Of a stretch of 64,000 bases of DNA, positions 1-10,929 are shown in pieces. The position numbers were made by a program, and so were the translations under genes. How positions within the stretch are numbered: the stretch's first letter is position 1; each line of letters begins with the position of its first letter. Under the pieces are notes generated by a model that worked only from the letters and a program-made list of their open reading frames with translations, had not been told where the DNA came from and made no database searches. Source of the stretch: Plantago ovata (Eukaryota > Streptophyta > Magnoliopsida > Lamiales > Plantaginaceae); contig CM051456.1 in the NCBI GenBank assembly GCA_028274465.1, positions 123,768,880 through 123,832,879 of the forward strand, in the 5' to 3' direction.

Positions 1-157
1 ATCCTTGATATGGCAAAGCCAATCTCTATTCCTCACAGACATTATGCTGAGGGAGGAAAAAAAAAGTAGGATGACATTTTCAAGAAAGATGAGATCGATG
101 GCTGAAGAAGGATGTTCCCTCCCCACTTTAGTCGAATGGTTATTATTCTAATAAGTT
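1..157 (-). repeat. Duplicated 3' flank of a BAHD gene
   Basis: This stretch matches, with indels, the DNA just downstream of the intact BAHD gene at about 2362-2547. Shared blocks include the text around caaagccaatctct and gaagaaggatgttcc, and both then read attattctaataagtta. It shows that the fragment at 158-445 was copied together with its 3' flank rather than as a processed transcript. Confidence 0.6.
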
Positions 158-445
158 ATAGGTCAGCACGGGAGGAAAAAAATTTCTGACTTTGTCCGTG
201 TTTGAGGGTGTCCTTAAAGATAGCTTCATATGCATCCATCCATCTTGATCTTTGATAGTGGCAAGCAAACCTCTACTCCACCTTCGAATTCCTTTGATCT
301 GGAGAGGAAAATGATTTTTTGGGCCTCCCCAACTATAATCTGCAGCACACAGATCAAATCTTGCGCATGAACACACCTTTGAACCACCTTTTGCCGTGTA
401 CATCTTAAGAAGTTCTTGGGCAAAGCTTCTTGACATTGTAGAAGA
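158..445 (-). pseudogene. BAHD acyltransferase, 3' fragment (pseudogene)
   Basis: Only the C-terminal part of a BAHD acyltransferase remains. One frame reads RFDLCAADYSWG, equivalent to the family DFGWG structural motif (DYSWG here). Another frame continues with LSRSKEFEGGVEV and LPLSKIKMD, as in the intact paralog at 2548. The coding sense therefore jumps frame, and about a dozen residues after the DFGWG-like motif are missing. The N-terminus and the catalytic HxxxD are absent: upstream on this strand the sequence runs directly into a Gypsy remnant at about 450. It is a dead paralog of the neighbouring malonyltransferase-type gene, probably truncated by the retroelement insertion or by a later deletion. 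Confidence 0.8.
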
Positions 446-449
446 ATGA

Positions 450-747
450 ATCGACGGGACATAGTTCTTTTAAGTTAGCAACGGGGCGGCAACTAATGAC
501 TCCACACAATTTGGTCACGGGTTACATGGGATATAGCCCACCAGCTTACACCTTTGCCAAGTCCTTAAAGGAGGAGGCGGATCTTGCTCGGACATCCTTG
601 GACAAGGCTGCCAAGAAGATGAAGAAGTGGGCGGATGTTAAGAGGTGAGTTGGTCGAGTTCAAGAACATCTTTGACAATTCGAGCACAAGATCAACGAGT
701 ACCGAGCTAAGATAAAGCCGAGGATGACAGTGATTGAGGTGGGGGAA
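450..747 (+). mobile_element. Ty3/Gypsy pol remnant (integrase C-terminal part)
   Basis: The plus-strand reading contains HSSFKLATGRQ, FAKSLKEEADLART and LDKAAKKMKKWAD, which are typical of the C-terminal half of plant Gypsy (chromovirus-type) integrase. A stop codon follows soon after KKWAD. The expected chromodomain stretch is mostly missing before HKINEYRAKIKPR. A purine-rich tract (gaggtggggga) lies at the end, just before a TGTCAC that looks like the start of the 3' LTR. It is a fragment with no gag, protease or reverse transcriptase in the window. Confidence 0.75.
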
Positions 748-1129
748 TGTCACGCACGGTCGTTTTGCGGTATACCGGTCCCAAGGGAGGCTATCATGTA
801 AATACTCCGTAGTTCCCTAAAATGTTCTTATATATTTTAGAATATAGACAAGCCTGTAAGATAATGAATATAGTAGAAGGATCTAGATGGTGGAAGGACC
901 TAGAAGATCTCCCACAACCGTCAGATTAGATCAATTTTCACGGTCCGCTGAGGAGGTGAATTTGTATATACAAGCATTCAAACATACTTTGAGTATTCTC
1001 TCACTAAAAGGTCTATTCTTACCACTTAGCAACAATTTCGGTAGACTGAATAGCTAGTATCAGGACAAAACTAGCCTAGTGATGCACGTGTTGAAGTTCT
1101 TTCGGTTGTTCAATTTTCATCCCATGACA
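748..1129 (+). mobile_element. Probable 3' LTR of the Gypsy remnant
   Basis: The start is inferred from TGT directly after the polypurine tract. The end is inferred from a TGACA at 1125-1129. There is a TATA-like tatatatttt near 830. No second LTR is in the window, so the right boundary is uncertain. Confidence 0.4.
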
Positions 1130-2361
1130 AGTAGGACCACGTCCACGAGTTCACACACTTCCAACAGCTTCTCCTCCTGCTTGAGCGTTGGTACCTTGAC
1201 ACTAGACCCCAAACACAAACTTCTAAGTCACTAGCATCCTGATTAATATATGCATTAAACCATCCAACATATACACCATCATACACCTAGTATATAAGAA
1301 AACTTCCACCAGATTTCCCGGTTTGTGCTTTGACACCTTGACATTAATTCGAGCGCAACAACAAACCTAGATGTTAGGTATAACATCAACTACAATATTT
1401 TCGCCCCTTCTCCTAATCTTGAATGCAACTTTACGATTCTGGCGTTTTCTAATCTCATCAACCAATTCCGAAATCACTGCTTCCATGAGCTTGACATCAT
1501 TAATAGATAGAATAATCAAACCACGCAACTGAAAAGGCGCAACATCGCCCACGATATTGAAGCAACTGACAAACCTGGTAAACGACAACTTAGGCAAAAA
1601 GAGCAAAAAGAAGATTATGTATGATATCTCCAAAAACGACAAGAAAAATAGGCCTATTCTGAAACAAAATTAGATCACCACCATCCCAATCAACAGTAAA
1701 AAATTCAATCACGTTTATCGTGAAAGTAAGCAGCTAAGAAAACACTTAATATACCTTGACTGCCACCAAAATCAATCCAGATATTTTCAAATTTTGTTGC
1801 ATTTATTTACTTAATAAAGGTATCGATACCTTTCTCTTTGCATGAAATAAGGTGGGGAGTTAGTTGTGACAATTAGTTAGTCGCACTAAACACGTTTGGA
1901 AAAAATGTAGCTGTAACAATTAAGACTGGCTGCAATAGTTCAATAAAATAGACTAATACGACAAAAAACAGATATACTAAGCATTTCATGGTTACTATAT
2001 TAGGCATTCTACTTACTTATCCTAGTGCTAATTAGTCGTTGGAAAAGAAATATTGGACATGAGTATTTGATCAAATGACGAGTTATATTGGCCGGACGAA
2101 TTACGTTTGTTTTGTTCCAAGCTTTGCATATATTTTTGTGATGTGATGGGATGTGTTTCGACGTTGCAACTGAAAAGTGTTGGCATTTTGGAGGGCTTCG
2201 GCAACAATCCTCCTGTGTATCTGTTTTTCCTATCTGTGTATCTGTTTTTCTTGATGGTCGGGTGAGGGTTTGGATATACAGTTAGCTAATGTAAAATGTA
2301 AGTATTATTGTGTCTCAAACTGCATGGAGACTTACAATCCTCTTTTTGATTTTCAACTATA
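1130..2361. other. Intergenic, with one unassigned 91-codon minus-strand ORF
   Basis: Mostly AT-rich DNA. A minus-strand reading frame at 1367-1642 contains GLIILSINDVKLMEAV and RKRQNRKVAFKIRRR. Its composition looks protein-like, but I do not recognise a family and see no promoter or splice context. It may be a decayed gene fragment. An imperfect tandem repeat of about 20 bp (tctgtgtatctgtttttc) lies near 2216-2252. Confidence 0.35.
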
Positions 2362-2547
2362 AGTCAGTAAGCAAAGCCAATCTCTCTATTCCTCACATGA
2401 CATTGTCGAGGAAGATGAGATCACTTCAACAGAGGTTGAAGAAGGATGTTCCTTCCCCATTTATTCAATAGTCCATGCATATTTTATATTTATTTATTTT
2501 CAATTTTTCTAGTGATTATTTATTAATTATTATATTATTCTAATAAG

Positions 2548-4075
2548 TTAGAGCTTAGCACCGGTAGAATGAAATTTCTGACTTCGTCCTTGCTTGAGGG
2601 TGTCCTTAAAGACAGCTTCATATGCATCCATCTTGATCTTTGATAGTGGCAAGCTAACCTCTACTCCACCTTCGAATTCCCTCGAACTGGAGAGGAAAAT
2701 CATTACATCTTCTGTGCTGAGATCTTCAAACTTTTTGGGCCTCCCCCATCCATAATCTGCAGCATACACATCGAATCTTGGGGATGAGCTCACTTTCAAC
2801 CACCTCTTGCCGAACATCTTATGAAGTTCTGGCAACTCCTTTTCAGCACCCGACAACAGTCCTTTGTCATTATGTAGCGTCTCGTGAACAGCCTCCTTAA
2901 CTGCCATTGCTGCATTAACAAATCCGTCATCCCCTTTTGCTCTTCCATGACTTAATTCTGTCTTCACTCTTGCCAAACAATTTCCAAAGTAGTTAGCAGG
3001 CAAAGGGGGATTTAAATGAGCTCTAGCATTAACAGCTGCAGTTAAGTACTCTGGCTCACTGTCAGATACCTCCTCCCCAGCAACAGCAGAAGATTTTGCC
3101 AAGCAGCTCCACACGTGTGCAACGACCACCGTGAAAGATGTCACAGTTCCCTTTAGATCAGGTTTCTTTTCTATAACTGCATTCTTCAGGTTTTGAATGT
3201 CTTCTTTGCTGTAAACAAACGTCTGCTTTACTTTGTCCAGAGGTATGTTAGCAGATGGCAATGTTACACCATTCTTGAACCTGATTGTCTTCAGCTGGTT
3301 CCAACATGTGTTGTCAAGCCCATTTGGATCTTCAAGAGAACTTCGGTCGTAGAATGGAAGATGTTTCTCTAACAGGCCTGCATCTCCGGCCAACTTATTG
3401 ACTGAGGACCATGCTTGAGCAAAGTTGTGGAATGTTGCTCCATCTCCAATTGTATGATGATAAGTGAATCCAATGCACACACCTTGATTCGGAAAAAATG
3501 TCACCTGCACAAGTATGGAGTTGGGGTTTAAACTCGGGAGTTCTAACTTATTTGAAAGAACAACAATTATACTGTCAAATTAAATAACATTTTCTTTATT
3601 GTTTCTCCGCTTCGCCTTTTGTCACCTGCATGGCAGAAGATGCAATGGTCATAAATTCTGACGAACTGTTTTGCTTTAGAGTCTCCGGGGCAAGATAGTA
3701 GAACTCGTCTGCGTTTCTTGAATGATACCCTGACAGGTGAAAGAAATCGCCACTGGACTCGGCAATGATCAGACAAACGGAGTCTCCATCTGCATATTTA
3801 CAGATGGGGAGGCCTGATGAAGTGAGTGGAAGTATAATGTTGCCTGCAAAGGGAAGGAAATGCTTAAGAGTGAGAGACAAGGAAGTTTTGAGCTGTGGGA
3901 CTATGGTTTCCAGGAACTGAGATCTGGAAAACTTGGGGATTTCATAGAACATAAGATGTTTCATCGGTATCCAGGCCAAATATTTCATATCAAAATGTAG
4001 AACTGGGAGGGATTGTTCAACCGGGGCATCAAGTTGAGGTACAACATCATACTTGACAAGAATGGTGGTTGCCAT
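2548..4075 (-). CDS. BAHD acyltransferase, phenolic glucoside/anthocyanin malonyltransferase-like
   Basis: Two exons are inferred: 4075-3626 (150 codons) and 3504-2548, joined in phase 0 across a 121-bp GT-AG intron, giving about 468 residues, normal for the family (430-470). The protein starts MATTILVKYDVVPQ. It carries the catalytic HxxxD as HTIGD (residues 167-171), YFGNC at 322-326 (a malonyltransferase-clade motif) and DYGWG at 400-404, a variant of the structural DFGWG. Enzymes of this clade move a malonyl group from malonyl-CoA to a sugar hydroxyl of a phenolic or flavonoid glucoside in the cytosol. The exact acceptor cannot be read from sequence. A TATA-like tatatatata at about 4148-4160 lies 75-85 bp upstream of the ATG. 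The intron is odd because the sister genes are continuous at this point. Confidence 0.9.
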
Positions 4076-4145
4076 TGCAACTGTAAACTATAATAGTTCA
4101 GATGGATTGGTGGTGTGTGTTTGAAACCTGTTAACCAGCTGCCAT

Positions 4146-4161
4146 ATTTATATATATACAG
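4146..4161 (-). promoter_or_regulatory. TATA box of the BAHD gene at 2548-4075
   Basis: A run of alternating T and A (tttatatatatac on the plus strand) lies about 75 bp upstream of the ATG at 4075. That is a normal distance for a plant TATA box plus a short leader. No other element was identified in 4162-4640, which is AT-rich intergenic DNA. Confidence 0.5.
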
Positions 4162-4643
4162 ATTTTGCAGCTACACATTAAGGCCATGCATGTTATAGGT
4201 TAGGTAACAATAACATAGATTACAAAGTAATATCTAGCCAACTCTAGTACTATATTTCCATGACAATTGTCCTCCAAATTAATGTTTGCATAGAGTGGGC
4301 TTCTAGATTTGCAGTGCCATGCAAACCAGCTAATTACTCATAGCTAGGAATAACATCTACAACTTCAAATAAAATCCATGTTTCACTAAACACAAGAGTA
4401 CAATGAGGTTGAGGGTTATACATTCCACACTCGAAGGATCGTAGGGATCAACCAGCAAGATAACCGGGGATGGGCATTGGGGTACCTGATACCCAAAAAC
4501 CGGACCCAAACCCAGCCCTATTAATACATGAGAAACAACACAAATATGAGGAATACAACGATGACAGAAACACTACTAATATTTATTATGCAAAAGTGGA
4601 TTTAGTGAAAACATACACAATATTTCAGCAATCCTATACATTG

Positions 4644-5423
4644 TTACTTCTTGAAATGACAAAGTACTGCAGCACCAGCTTCTCCAGTTTCCTTGTGATA
4701 CTTCATGTACTCCATGAACATGAACTCTCTGTACAATGCCGGATTTACATCAGACAAAATCTCTTGAATCGGTGAAAATGACTTCCCAAACTGCAGCAAG
4801 ACTTGGTGTGAAGTAGAATGCCACCGAAACACTAGGCCCAAGACTTTGCTGTGTTACCACTCTGTGCTCCACACTTCTGAACGTGTCAGTTGCGCTAATA
4901 AGCTAGAGCATTGAATGTTAAGAAAAAGTATGCAAGTATAATTAGATTGGTTAAGTAAATTAGATAGGTTGATACTATATTCTATAAAGCTAAATTCAAT
5001 GAGGCCTAATCCAGTTGGCGAAACCAATTCACAATCTCAGGGGATAACAAATTCATATTTTAACTGAAGATGATCGAGTCGAAAGTAGTTTTACCTGCAT
5101 TAGATCGTCAATGCTAGTTATTAAAGATCCTTGTTGTGGGGAAACATCAATCCACTGATTGTCATGAACAATCTGTAGGCCACCAATGTTATCTTGCATC
5201 AACATAGTGAAAAATTTTCCGTTCGTGTGCTTCACCGTGCCTGACGATTTGTTCTCATGCTCTGAACATACTGGATAGCCCAAACACGCTAACGGTTGAC
5301 TTTTCACACACTCCATGTTTGAAATGTAATCACTAGTGAGTCCAAGAGCTAGCCTCCGAGAATAGCTCTGCCATCACTTCCCTTAGTTGAATCATGCCTT
5401 TTACATACTCATACATCTCCTTT
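4644..5423 (-). pseudogene. 2-oxoglutarate-dependent dioxygenase pseudogene (ACC oxidase homolog type)
   Basis: Two exon relics can be read: about 5423-5095 (YVKGMIQLREVMAELFSEA, then CLGYPVC, FFTMLMQDNIGGLQ and HDNQWIDV) and about 4902-4644 (SVEHRVV, then EILSDVNPALYREFMFMEY). Both keep splice-like borders (atgcag before and cag|gtaaaa after). A frameshift follows ELFSEA and another lies in exon 3. The iron-binding HxD reads HTN, so the aspartate is lost. The 2-oxoglutarate-binding RxS after the last histidine reads SVS, so the arginine is lost. Exon 1 is missing, and a Copia fragment sits where it would be. The family hydroxylates or oxidises small metabolites using Fe(II), oxygen and 2-oxoglutarate. 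This copy cannot be active. Confidence 0.85.
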
Positions 5424-5444
5424 CTGCATATGCTATAAGAAAAT

Positions 5445-6265
5445 ATGAACTGAACATGGTGAATAACAAGATGAAGAGGAAATGTAGAAACGGTGATACT
5501 GATACATAAGAAGTGTGAAGTGTCTACCTATTTATACTAATAGATGAGCTGAAAGTAATGCTAAACTTAAGCTCTTAATTAAATCAATTAGTTGATAACC
5601 TTCCAAGATGGTATTAAACAAATATTCCCATCACATTGTGGACCATGAATTAGTTCTGACTGCAACACCTTCCAAACTAGGCCACACCGGATCTTTCTAT
5701 TCTTGAATAAGCTGACTTGATCTGTTCTTGATTTGCATCTCAAATCTCTGCCAATATACTACCTCATCCAATCATAGAACCTTTACCATCTTTGATGCAA
5801 TCAATTGCTACAGAGCAGGATTTAACATCTTCTCTTAATGAAGTAGCTGCAGGACTTGGGCTTATTTTATTCGAGATGATCAAGTCTTGAGAGTTCTGGT
5901 CAATATCCCCCCGCAAACTATGTCGGGTTTGGAGACATAGTTTAGCTCGAAATTTATGCTGAGATGACTTTGACACAGGCTTGGTAAATATATCAGCAAC
6001 CTGGTAAATATATCAGCAACCTGTTCGGCTGTGGAAACATACTTCGTGACTAAACGACCAAGTGCTACTTGTTCTCGGACAAAGTTATAGTCCAGTGCTA
6101 TATGTTTCTGTGACTATGAAGAACGGGATTTATGGTCATGAAAAGAGCACTCATGTTGTCAAAATATAGAGTTGGAGGTGTATGCACTGGAACACGAAGA
6201 TCTTGTAGTCGCAGCAAGTTGAACAGAGATAGATACTTGAAGTACTTCTGATCTAAAGTACACCG
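5445..6265 (-). mobile_element. Ty1/Copia remnant: RNase H end of pol plus probable 3' LTR
   Basis: Read on the minus strand, the segment contains LQDLRVPVHTPPTLYFDN, then HIALDYNFVREQVALG, VTKYVSTAEQVADIFT and FRAKLCLQTRHSLRGD. These are typical of the very end of plant Copia polyproteins. At least one frameshift and a stop interrupt it. A 20-bp tandem duplication (copies near 5983-6022) causes another frame change. A purine tract (gcgggggga) at about 5908 marks the LTR border. The following DNA, with a TATA-like tataaata near 5523, is probably the 3' LTR running down to about 5445. It lies next to exon 2 of the dioxygenase pseudogene. Confidence 0.75.
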
Positions 6266-6269
6266 ATTT

Positions 6270-7201
6270 CCTATAACTTGACTTAATTAAGTAGAATCTG
6301 TCATTGCTTACATTAGCTGACTTCTTCGATAAATATTACTTGTCATACTCATTTTTATATCTAATGTTTTCTTGGCATTAGGTTCCCTAGCTTGTCACCT
6401 AACTGACAGCCTGTTTAGATTGGCCGGCGATACCATGCCACCTGGAGCAGGGCTCAACTTAGTTCTTAATCTTGTCTGAACTTGACTTTTAATGACACAT
6501 TGACGTGAATGCATGCCTTAGGTGTAATGTTGTGTATGCGAACTCTACTTGAACTTCTTTGAGTTCTGATTTCAATTGTGAAAGACAAGTTATATTGGCA
6601 GAAACAAAGAAGAAACTGTTATACCATGCATCTAGCTAAATAACACAGATGTTACTCATATTTATTAACTTTTCTTTTGAGAAAATCATCATCCATTCCT
6701 CTTTTCAATAGTTAGAATTTGCAAAAATGATTTAGCTAGAGTTTCTCGAAATCAGATAAGACTGTTAGACAATTTCCTAAGATAGACAAGATATTTTCTT
6801 CATGGTGGATTAGACCTTTCAAGAAAGGTTAAATTAAGGTTCAGCAACATCCTCTTGTGGCAACTGGCTAGATTATTTTAAATATGCTCGTAGAGACCTG
6901 GTATTTCGACTGGCAGAGAATGCCAAGTAGAAGATCTTAGCAAGTCTAGTGACTCTAGAAGTTTTAGCTAAGCAGTACTTCTTGTCTAGTTCCCAGTTTT
7001 TACCATCAAGCTTAGCTCATTCTTAAAGTTCGCTGTAAATACCTGGCCGGGCACTGTCAGCTATGTTGCACTATATAAGATACTGCTAACCAGTTACATA
7101 CTACCAAGGCAAACACACAATATATAAGCAACCTTTACATTGTCAAGACACAAGAAATAAAAAATACTAAAAAATAGTAAATCTTTAGTTTAATTGGGAA
7201 A
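6270..7201. other. Intergenic, upstream region of the dioxygenase pseudogene
   Basis: No coding signal was found. A TATA-like ctatataaga at 7071-7080 lies about 125 bp upstream of the ATG at 7202 and is the likely former core promoter of the dioxygenase copy. Confidence 0.4.
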
Positions 7202-8607
7202 ATGGTAGTTTCATGCAATGCTGACCAGCAGTATGACAGGGCTACAGAAATGCAGAAATTTGATGAAACAAAAGCTAGCGTGAAGGGTCTGGTGGATGCA
7301 GATATTGAAAAGATCCCAAAATTCTTTGTGCATCCACCAGAGAACTCTGATGGCCTTGAACTGGTTAAGAGTGATCTTCAAATCGATCGATCTGCCTGTA
7401 GTTGACTTTGAAGGAGCACTTGAGATTGGCAGTGAGAGAAGGAGGGAAGTGGTACAGGAAATTACCAAGGCAGCCCAAGAGTGGGGCTTCTTCCAGATAG
7501 TGAACCATAGCGTTCCACTTGAAACGATGGATGCCATGTTGGATGTGGTTAAGCGGTTTCATGAGCAACCAACAGAGGAGAAGAAGAGATTCTATTCAAA
7601 TGATATGAAGAAGAGAGTGAAGTACTTCATGAGCAACCTGCAGACACTGCTTGAGAATCACCCCGCGACTTGGAGGGATTTACTGGCTTGTAATTTTTCT
7701 GATGATCAGGTCTATCCTGAGGAGTAACCTACATGCTGCAGGTAATCACCAATATCCTGGTTTTTGTGATATCAAGCTAAGGTTCTTGTAAGGTTACAGC
7801 TGACAGTTGAACTCACTTTACATAAATAAAAAAATAAAAAAACCAACAGTTTTCAGATTAACAGTCTCTTTAATTTCCACTATTTTCATACCAAAGTGTT
7901 AGGTACCTAATTTAACTCGAAAATTCTATTTGCAGAGAAGAGGTACAAGATTATCTAAAATTTGTGATTCAACTACGAGAGTTGTTGGCAGAGCTATTCT
8001 CAGAGGCTCTTGGACTCAACAGCGAATACTAATCTAAGATAGCGTGCATGAAAGGTCAAGCATTTGCGTGTTTGTACTATCCAACTTACCCTGAGCCAGA
8101 GTACACCTTTGGCCGAGGTAAGCACTCGGACACAATGTTATTGACTCTGTTGATGCAAGATGACCTTGGTGGCTCCATATCGTTCATGACAATCAGTGGA
8201 TGAATGTCCCACCTTAACGAGGAGCCTTCATTGTCAACATAGGTGATCCAATGCAGGTAAAATGTACTTCTTACATTTCTATTTTCAGTGAAGGAAGAGA
8301 CTAGGCCTTCTTTTATTTCTTTTCCTAACATGTAATACTTTGATTAATATAGATCATCAGCAACGATAAATTCATAAGCGTGCAGCACTGAGTGTTGGCT
8401 CAGACTACTGGACCACGTATTTCAGTTGCATGCTTCTTCTCACCAAGCAGCAAAGCTACAAGCAAACCATTTGAGCCCATAAAAGAGATTCTGTCTGATG
8501 AAAATCCTCCATTGTACAGAGAGTTCATGTTGATGGAGTATCTCAAACACTACAAGGAGAATGGAGAAGGTGCTATTTCAGCCCTCGATCATGTCAGGAT
8601 CCGTTGA
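7202..8607 (+). pseudogene. 2-oxoglutarate-dependent dioxygenase pseudogene (ACC oxidase homolog type)
   Basis: Three exons can be traced: 7202-about 7740, 7936-8256 and 8353-8607. Exon 1 starts MVVSCNADQQYDRATEM and has IEKIPKFFVHPPE, followed by IDLPVVDFEGALE in another frame. The shift sits at gatcgatc near 7380, which looks like a 4-bp tandem duplication. A TAA at 7725-7727 replaces the Leu of the usual ELP..CR segment. Exon 2 has a TAA after GLNSEY, keeps the iron-binding HSD in GKHSDT, then shifts frame and meets another stop after NVPP. In exon 3 the codon after the third iron ligand (VQH) is TGA, while the 2-oxoglutarate-binding RIS is kept. At least three stops and two frameshifts make it nonfunctional. 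It is closer to intact than the copy at 4644 and points away from it. Confidence 0.88.
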
Positions 8608-8916
8608 CAGCTTACCCTGAAAAACCAGTAGTACTAGCTATGTACCAGTCTATGATTTCAATAAGTTGCGTTCTCATGTGTATGTTATTGAATAAGGAGC
8701 ATATATCTCTGCCAATATATATATATGTTTTCCCTTAAATAAGCCAGATATGAAAATCTGTTCACTATGTTTGTTCCATACTTGTATGTTCTATAAGTAA
8801 ACTGAACTGAACTGAAGTAAAGACATTTCAGACGATGAGAACAGGACCTAATAAATATTCTAAAAGCGGAATTATTATTTTGAAAAGAAAAAACAAAAGT
8901 GAGAATGATACTCAAA
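8608..8916. other. Short intergenic region between convergent loci
   Basis: AT-rich DNA separating the 3' ends of the dioxygenase pseudogene (plus) and the BAHD gene (minus). It has a (ta)n-like run near 8718. Nothing else was seen. Confidence 0.5.
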
Positions 8917-10287
8917 TTATTCAACCACATATGTCTGAGTTGCTTCTCCAATTCCCTCATTAAAGATAGCTGCAAACAAATCCATCTTCACCTTTGTCAT
9001 GGACATTCCAATTTCAACTCCACCATTGAAGTCTCTGGACTTACAAAGAGAAATTGATCTATCACAATCAATGTGCAGAGCTTCATACTTTTTAGGCCTT
9101 CCCCATCCAAAATCTGCTCCATACAGATCAAATCTGGGTGATCCACTCACTCCAATCACTCTCTTTCCAGCCATTTTTCTAAGTTCTCGTAATCGATTCT
9201 CCGAGTCATCCAATATCCCTTTCCCGCTGTCCAGAGTTGCCTTAATAGCCTCACCGAGAGCCTGTGCAGAATCAAGAAATCCATTTCCGCCTTTCAACTT
9301 CCCTTGATTTAACTCTGCCTTCACAAGTGCCAAACAGTTCCCAAAGTAAGTGATGGGCAACGGCGGATTTAAACGAGCTCGGCAGTCAGCCACACATGCT
9401 AGGTACTCCGGCTCATCGTCAGGCTCAGCCGATTTTGCCAAACATGCCGCTATGTATGCAGTAACTACCACAAAAGATGATATGGGACCCATGCTAGGTC
9501 TCTCTTTTGCAACCAAGTTCTTCAGTTTTTCAATATTGGTTTCGCTTAGAACGAATGTGCCCCGTACCTTATTCGTAGGAAAAGTAAGAGTTGATGTTAA
9601 TGTTGGCCTAATGAACTTCACTTTGTTCCAACGTGTGGCATCGAGTCCATTTGGATCTTGAACACCAGTTCTGTCATAGGATGGAAGGTACTTATCACGT
9701 GATGCAACAAGATGTGCATCTCCATTGTGTTTCATGATCGAGGCCCACGAGTGTACAAAGCCTACAAATGTTGCTCCATCTGCTATGACGTGATGGTTGG
9801 TGCAGCCGATGCATATACCTTGATTTGGAAACAATGTTACTTGAATTGCCACAGTTCGTATTTTAATGAAATCAGGTGAACAATCAGCTTCTGGCAACCG
9901 GGGGACGAATTTGTAGAATTCGTCAACGTTTCTTTGATGATTACCAGTCAAATGGATGAAATCTGCTCTGGACTGAGCTACTGTCAGAGTAAGCGAGTCA
10001 CCGCTAACATATTGACAAACGGGTCGGCCTGATGAGGTGAGAGGAAATAGAACTTTGCCTGCTAGAGGAAGAAAATGCTTGAGCGTTGAGGATAAGGAAG
10101 TTTTAAGGTTTGGGGCAATGATTTCCAAGAAATGGGATGTCGAACAGGGAAAATCGTAGAAAAGAAGGTTATGGATAAGATGAGAACGGAACCATATCAT
10201 ATCGAAATGTAGAAGTGGGAAGGATTGCTCGACTGGAGCATCAGGTGGAGATTCAATGTTGCATTGCTCAAGAACAATGGTGGCCAT
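8917..10287 (-). CDS. BAHD acyltransferase, malonyltransferase-like, intronless
   Basis: A single uninterrupted frame of 456 codons starts MATIVLEQCNIESPP. All family hallmarks are present: HVIAD (HxxxD) at residues 166-170 in the active-site channel, YFGNC at 314-318, typical of malonyl-CoA-using members, and a perfect DFGWG at 392-396. The sequence SGSPRFDLYGADFGWG and the C-terminal GGVEIGMSM follow the usual order. It probably malonylates a glucoside of a phenolic or flavonoid in the cytosol; donor and acceptor are inferred from family resemblance only. It is the best-preserved copy of the local cluster and lacks the intron of the paralog at 2548. There is no sign of decay. Confidence 0.93.
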   Translation of the reverse strand: MATIVLEQCNIESPPDAPVEQSFPLLHFDMIWFRSHLIHNLLFYDFPCSTSHFLEIIAPNLKTSLSSTLKHFLPLAGKVLFPLTSSGRPVCQYVSGDSLTLTVAQSRADFIHLTGNHQRNVDEFYKFVPRLPEADCSPDFIKIRTVAIQVTLFPNQGICIGCTNHHVIADGATFVGFVHSWASIMKHNGDAHLVASRDKYLPSYDRTGVQDPNGLDATRWNKVKFIRPTLTSTLTFPTNKVRGTFVLSETNIEKLKNLVAKERPSMGPISSFVVVTAYIAACLAKSAEPDDEPEYLACVADCRARLNPPLPITYFGNCLALVKAELNQGKLKGGNGFLDSAQALGEAIKATLDSGKGILDDSENRLRELRKMAGKRVIGVSGSPRFDLYGADFGWGRPKKYEALHIDCDRSISLCKSRDFNGGVEIGMSMTKVKMDLFAAIFNEGIGEATQTYVVE

Positions 10288-10929
10288 TTGGGATTCTGAA
10301 ACAATGACAGTTGTAGATTAAATGTGATTGACTTTCTCATAATAAAGCTCTTTCTCTGCTGCTCTGTGTAACAAGAATTTATTTAATTTGCAACATGGAA
10401 TTAAACTATGTTTGATTTCTGTTATACACTAGCTATCAGATATACAACCTGGATTTTTTATAGTTGCAAGTTTTGTGAAGTCAATGATCCAACTTCCAAG
10501 TAGGGAAGGAACCAATTCTTATGTATTCATTAATTGCATATTGACATTATTGCTGTTAAATTACTGTGTTTCCATGTTTTTGTTAATCTTTATTAAGGCC
10601 AAAGTTATTGACTTACAGAATTAAAAAGGTGAGCATGAAATTAAAGGGACTAATATGAGTGAAGATCATTATGATATCTTTAATCTTTATAAAAAAACAT
10701 TTCATGTAATATGTGGTGATTGTATAATACCAATTGTTAGGGTTCTAGATAGCTGTTGGAGAAACTGTTTGTTATATATGAAGTATGAACAGAAGTTCCA
10801 TGCACACATTGAACAGGAAAGGGACTGATATGAGAGTGAAGATCAATAACTGCTTACTACACAAATCGAACAAATGAAAGAGAAACACCCGAAACTAAGG
10901 TACTAGTACCCCTCTATTTTAATTTGCCT
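10288..10929. other. Intergenic, BAHD upstream region
   Basis: AT-rich DNA between the start of the intact BAHD gene and the 3' end of the next, broken copy. No coding or repeat signal was recognised. Confidence 0.5.
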
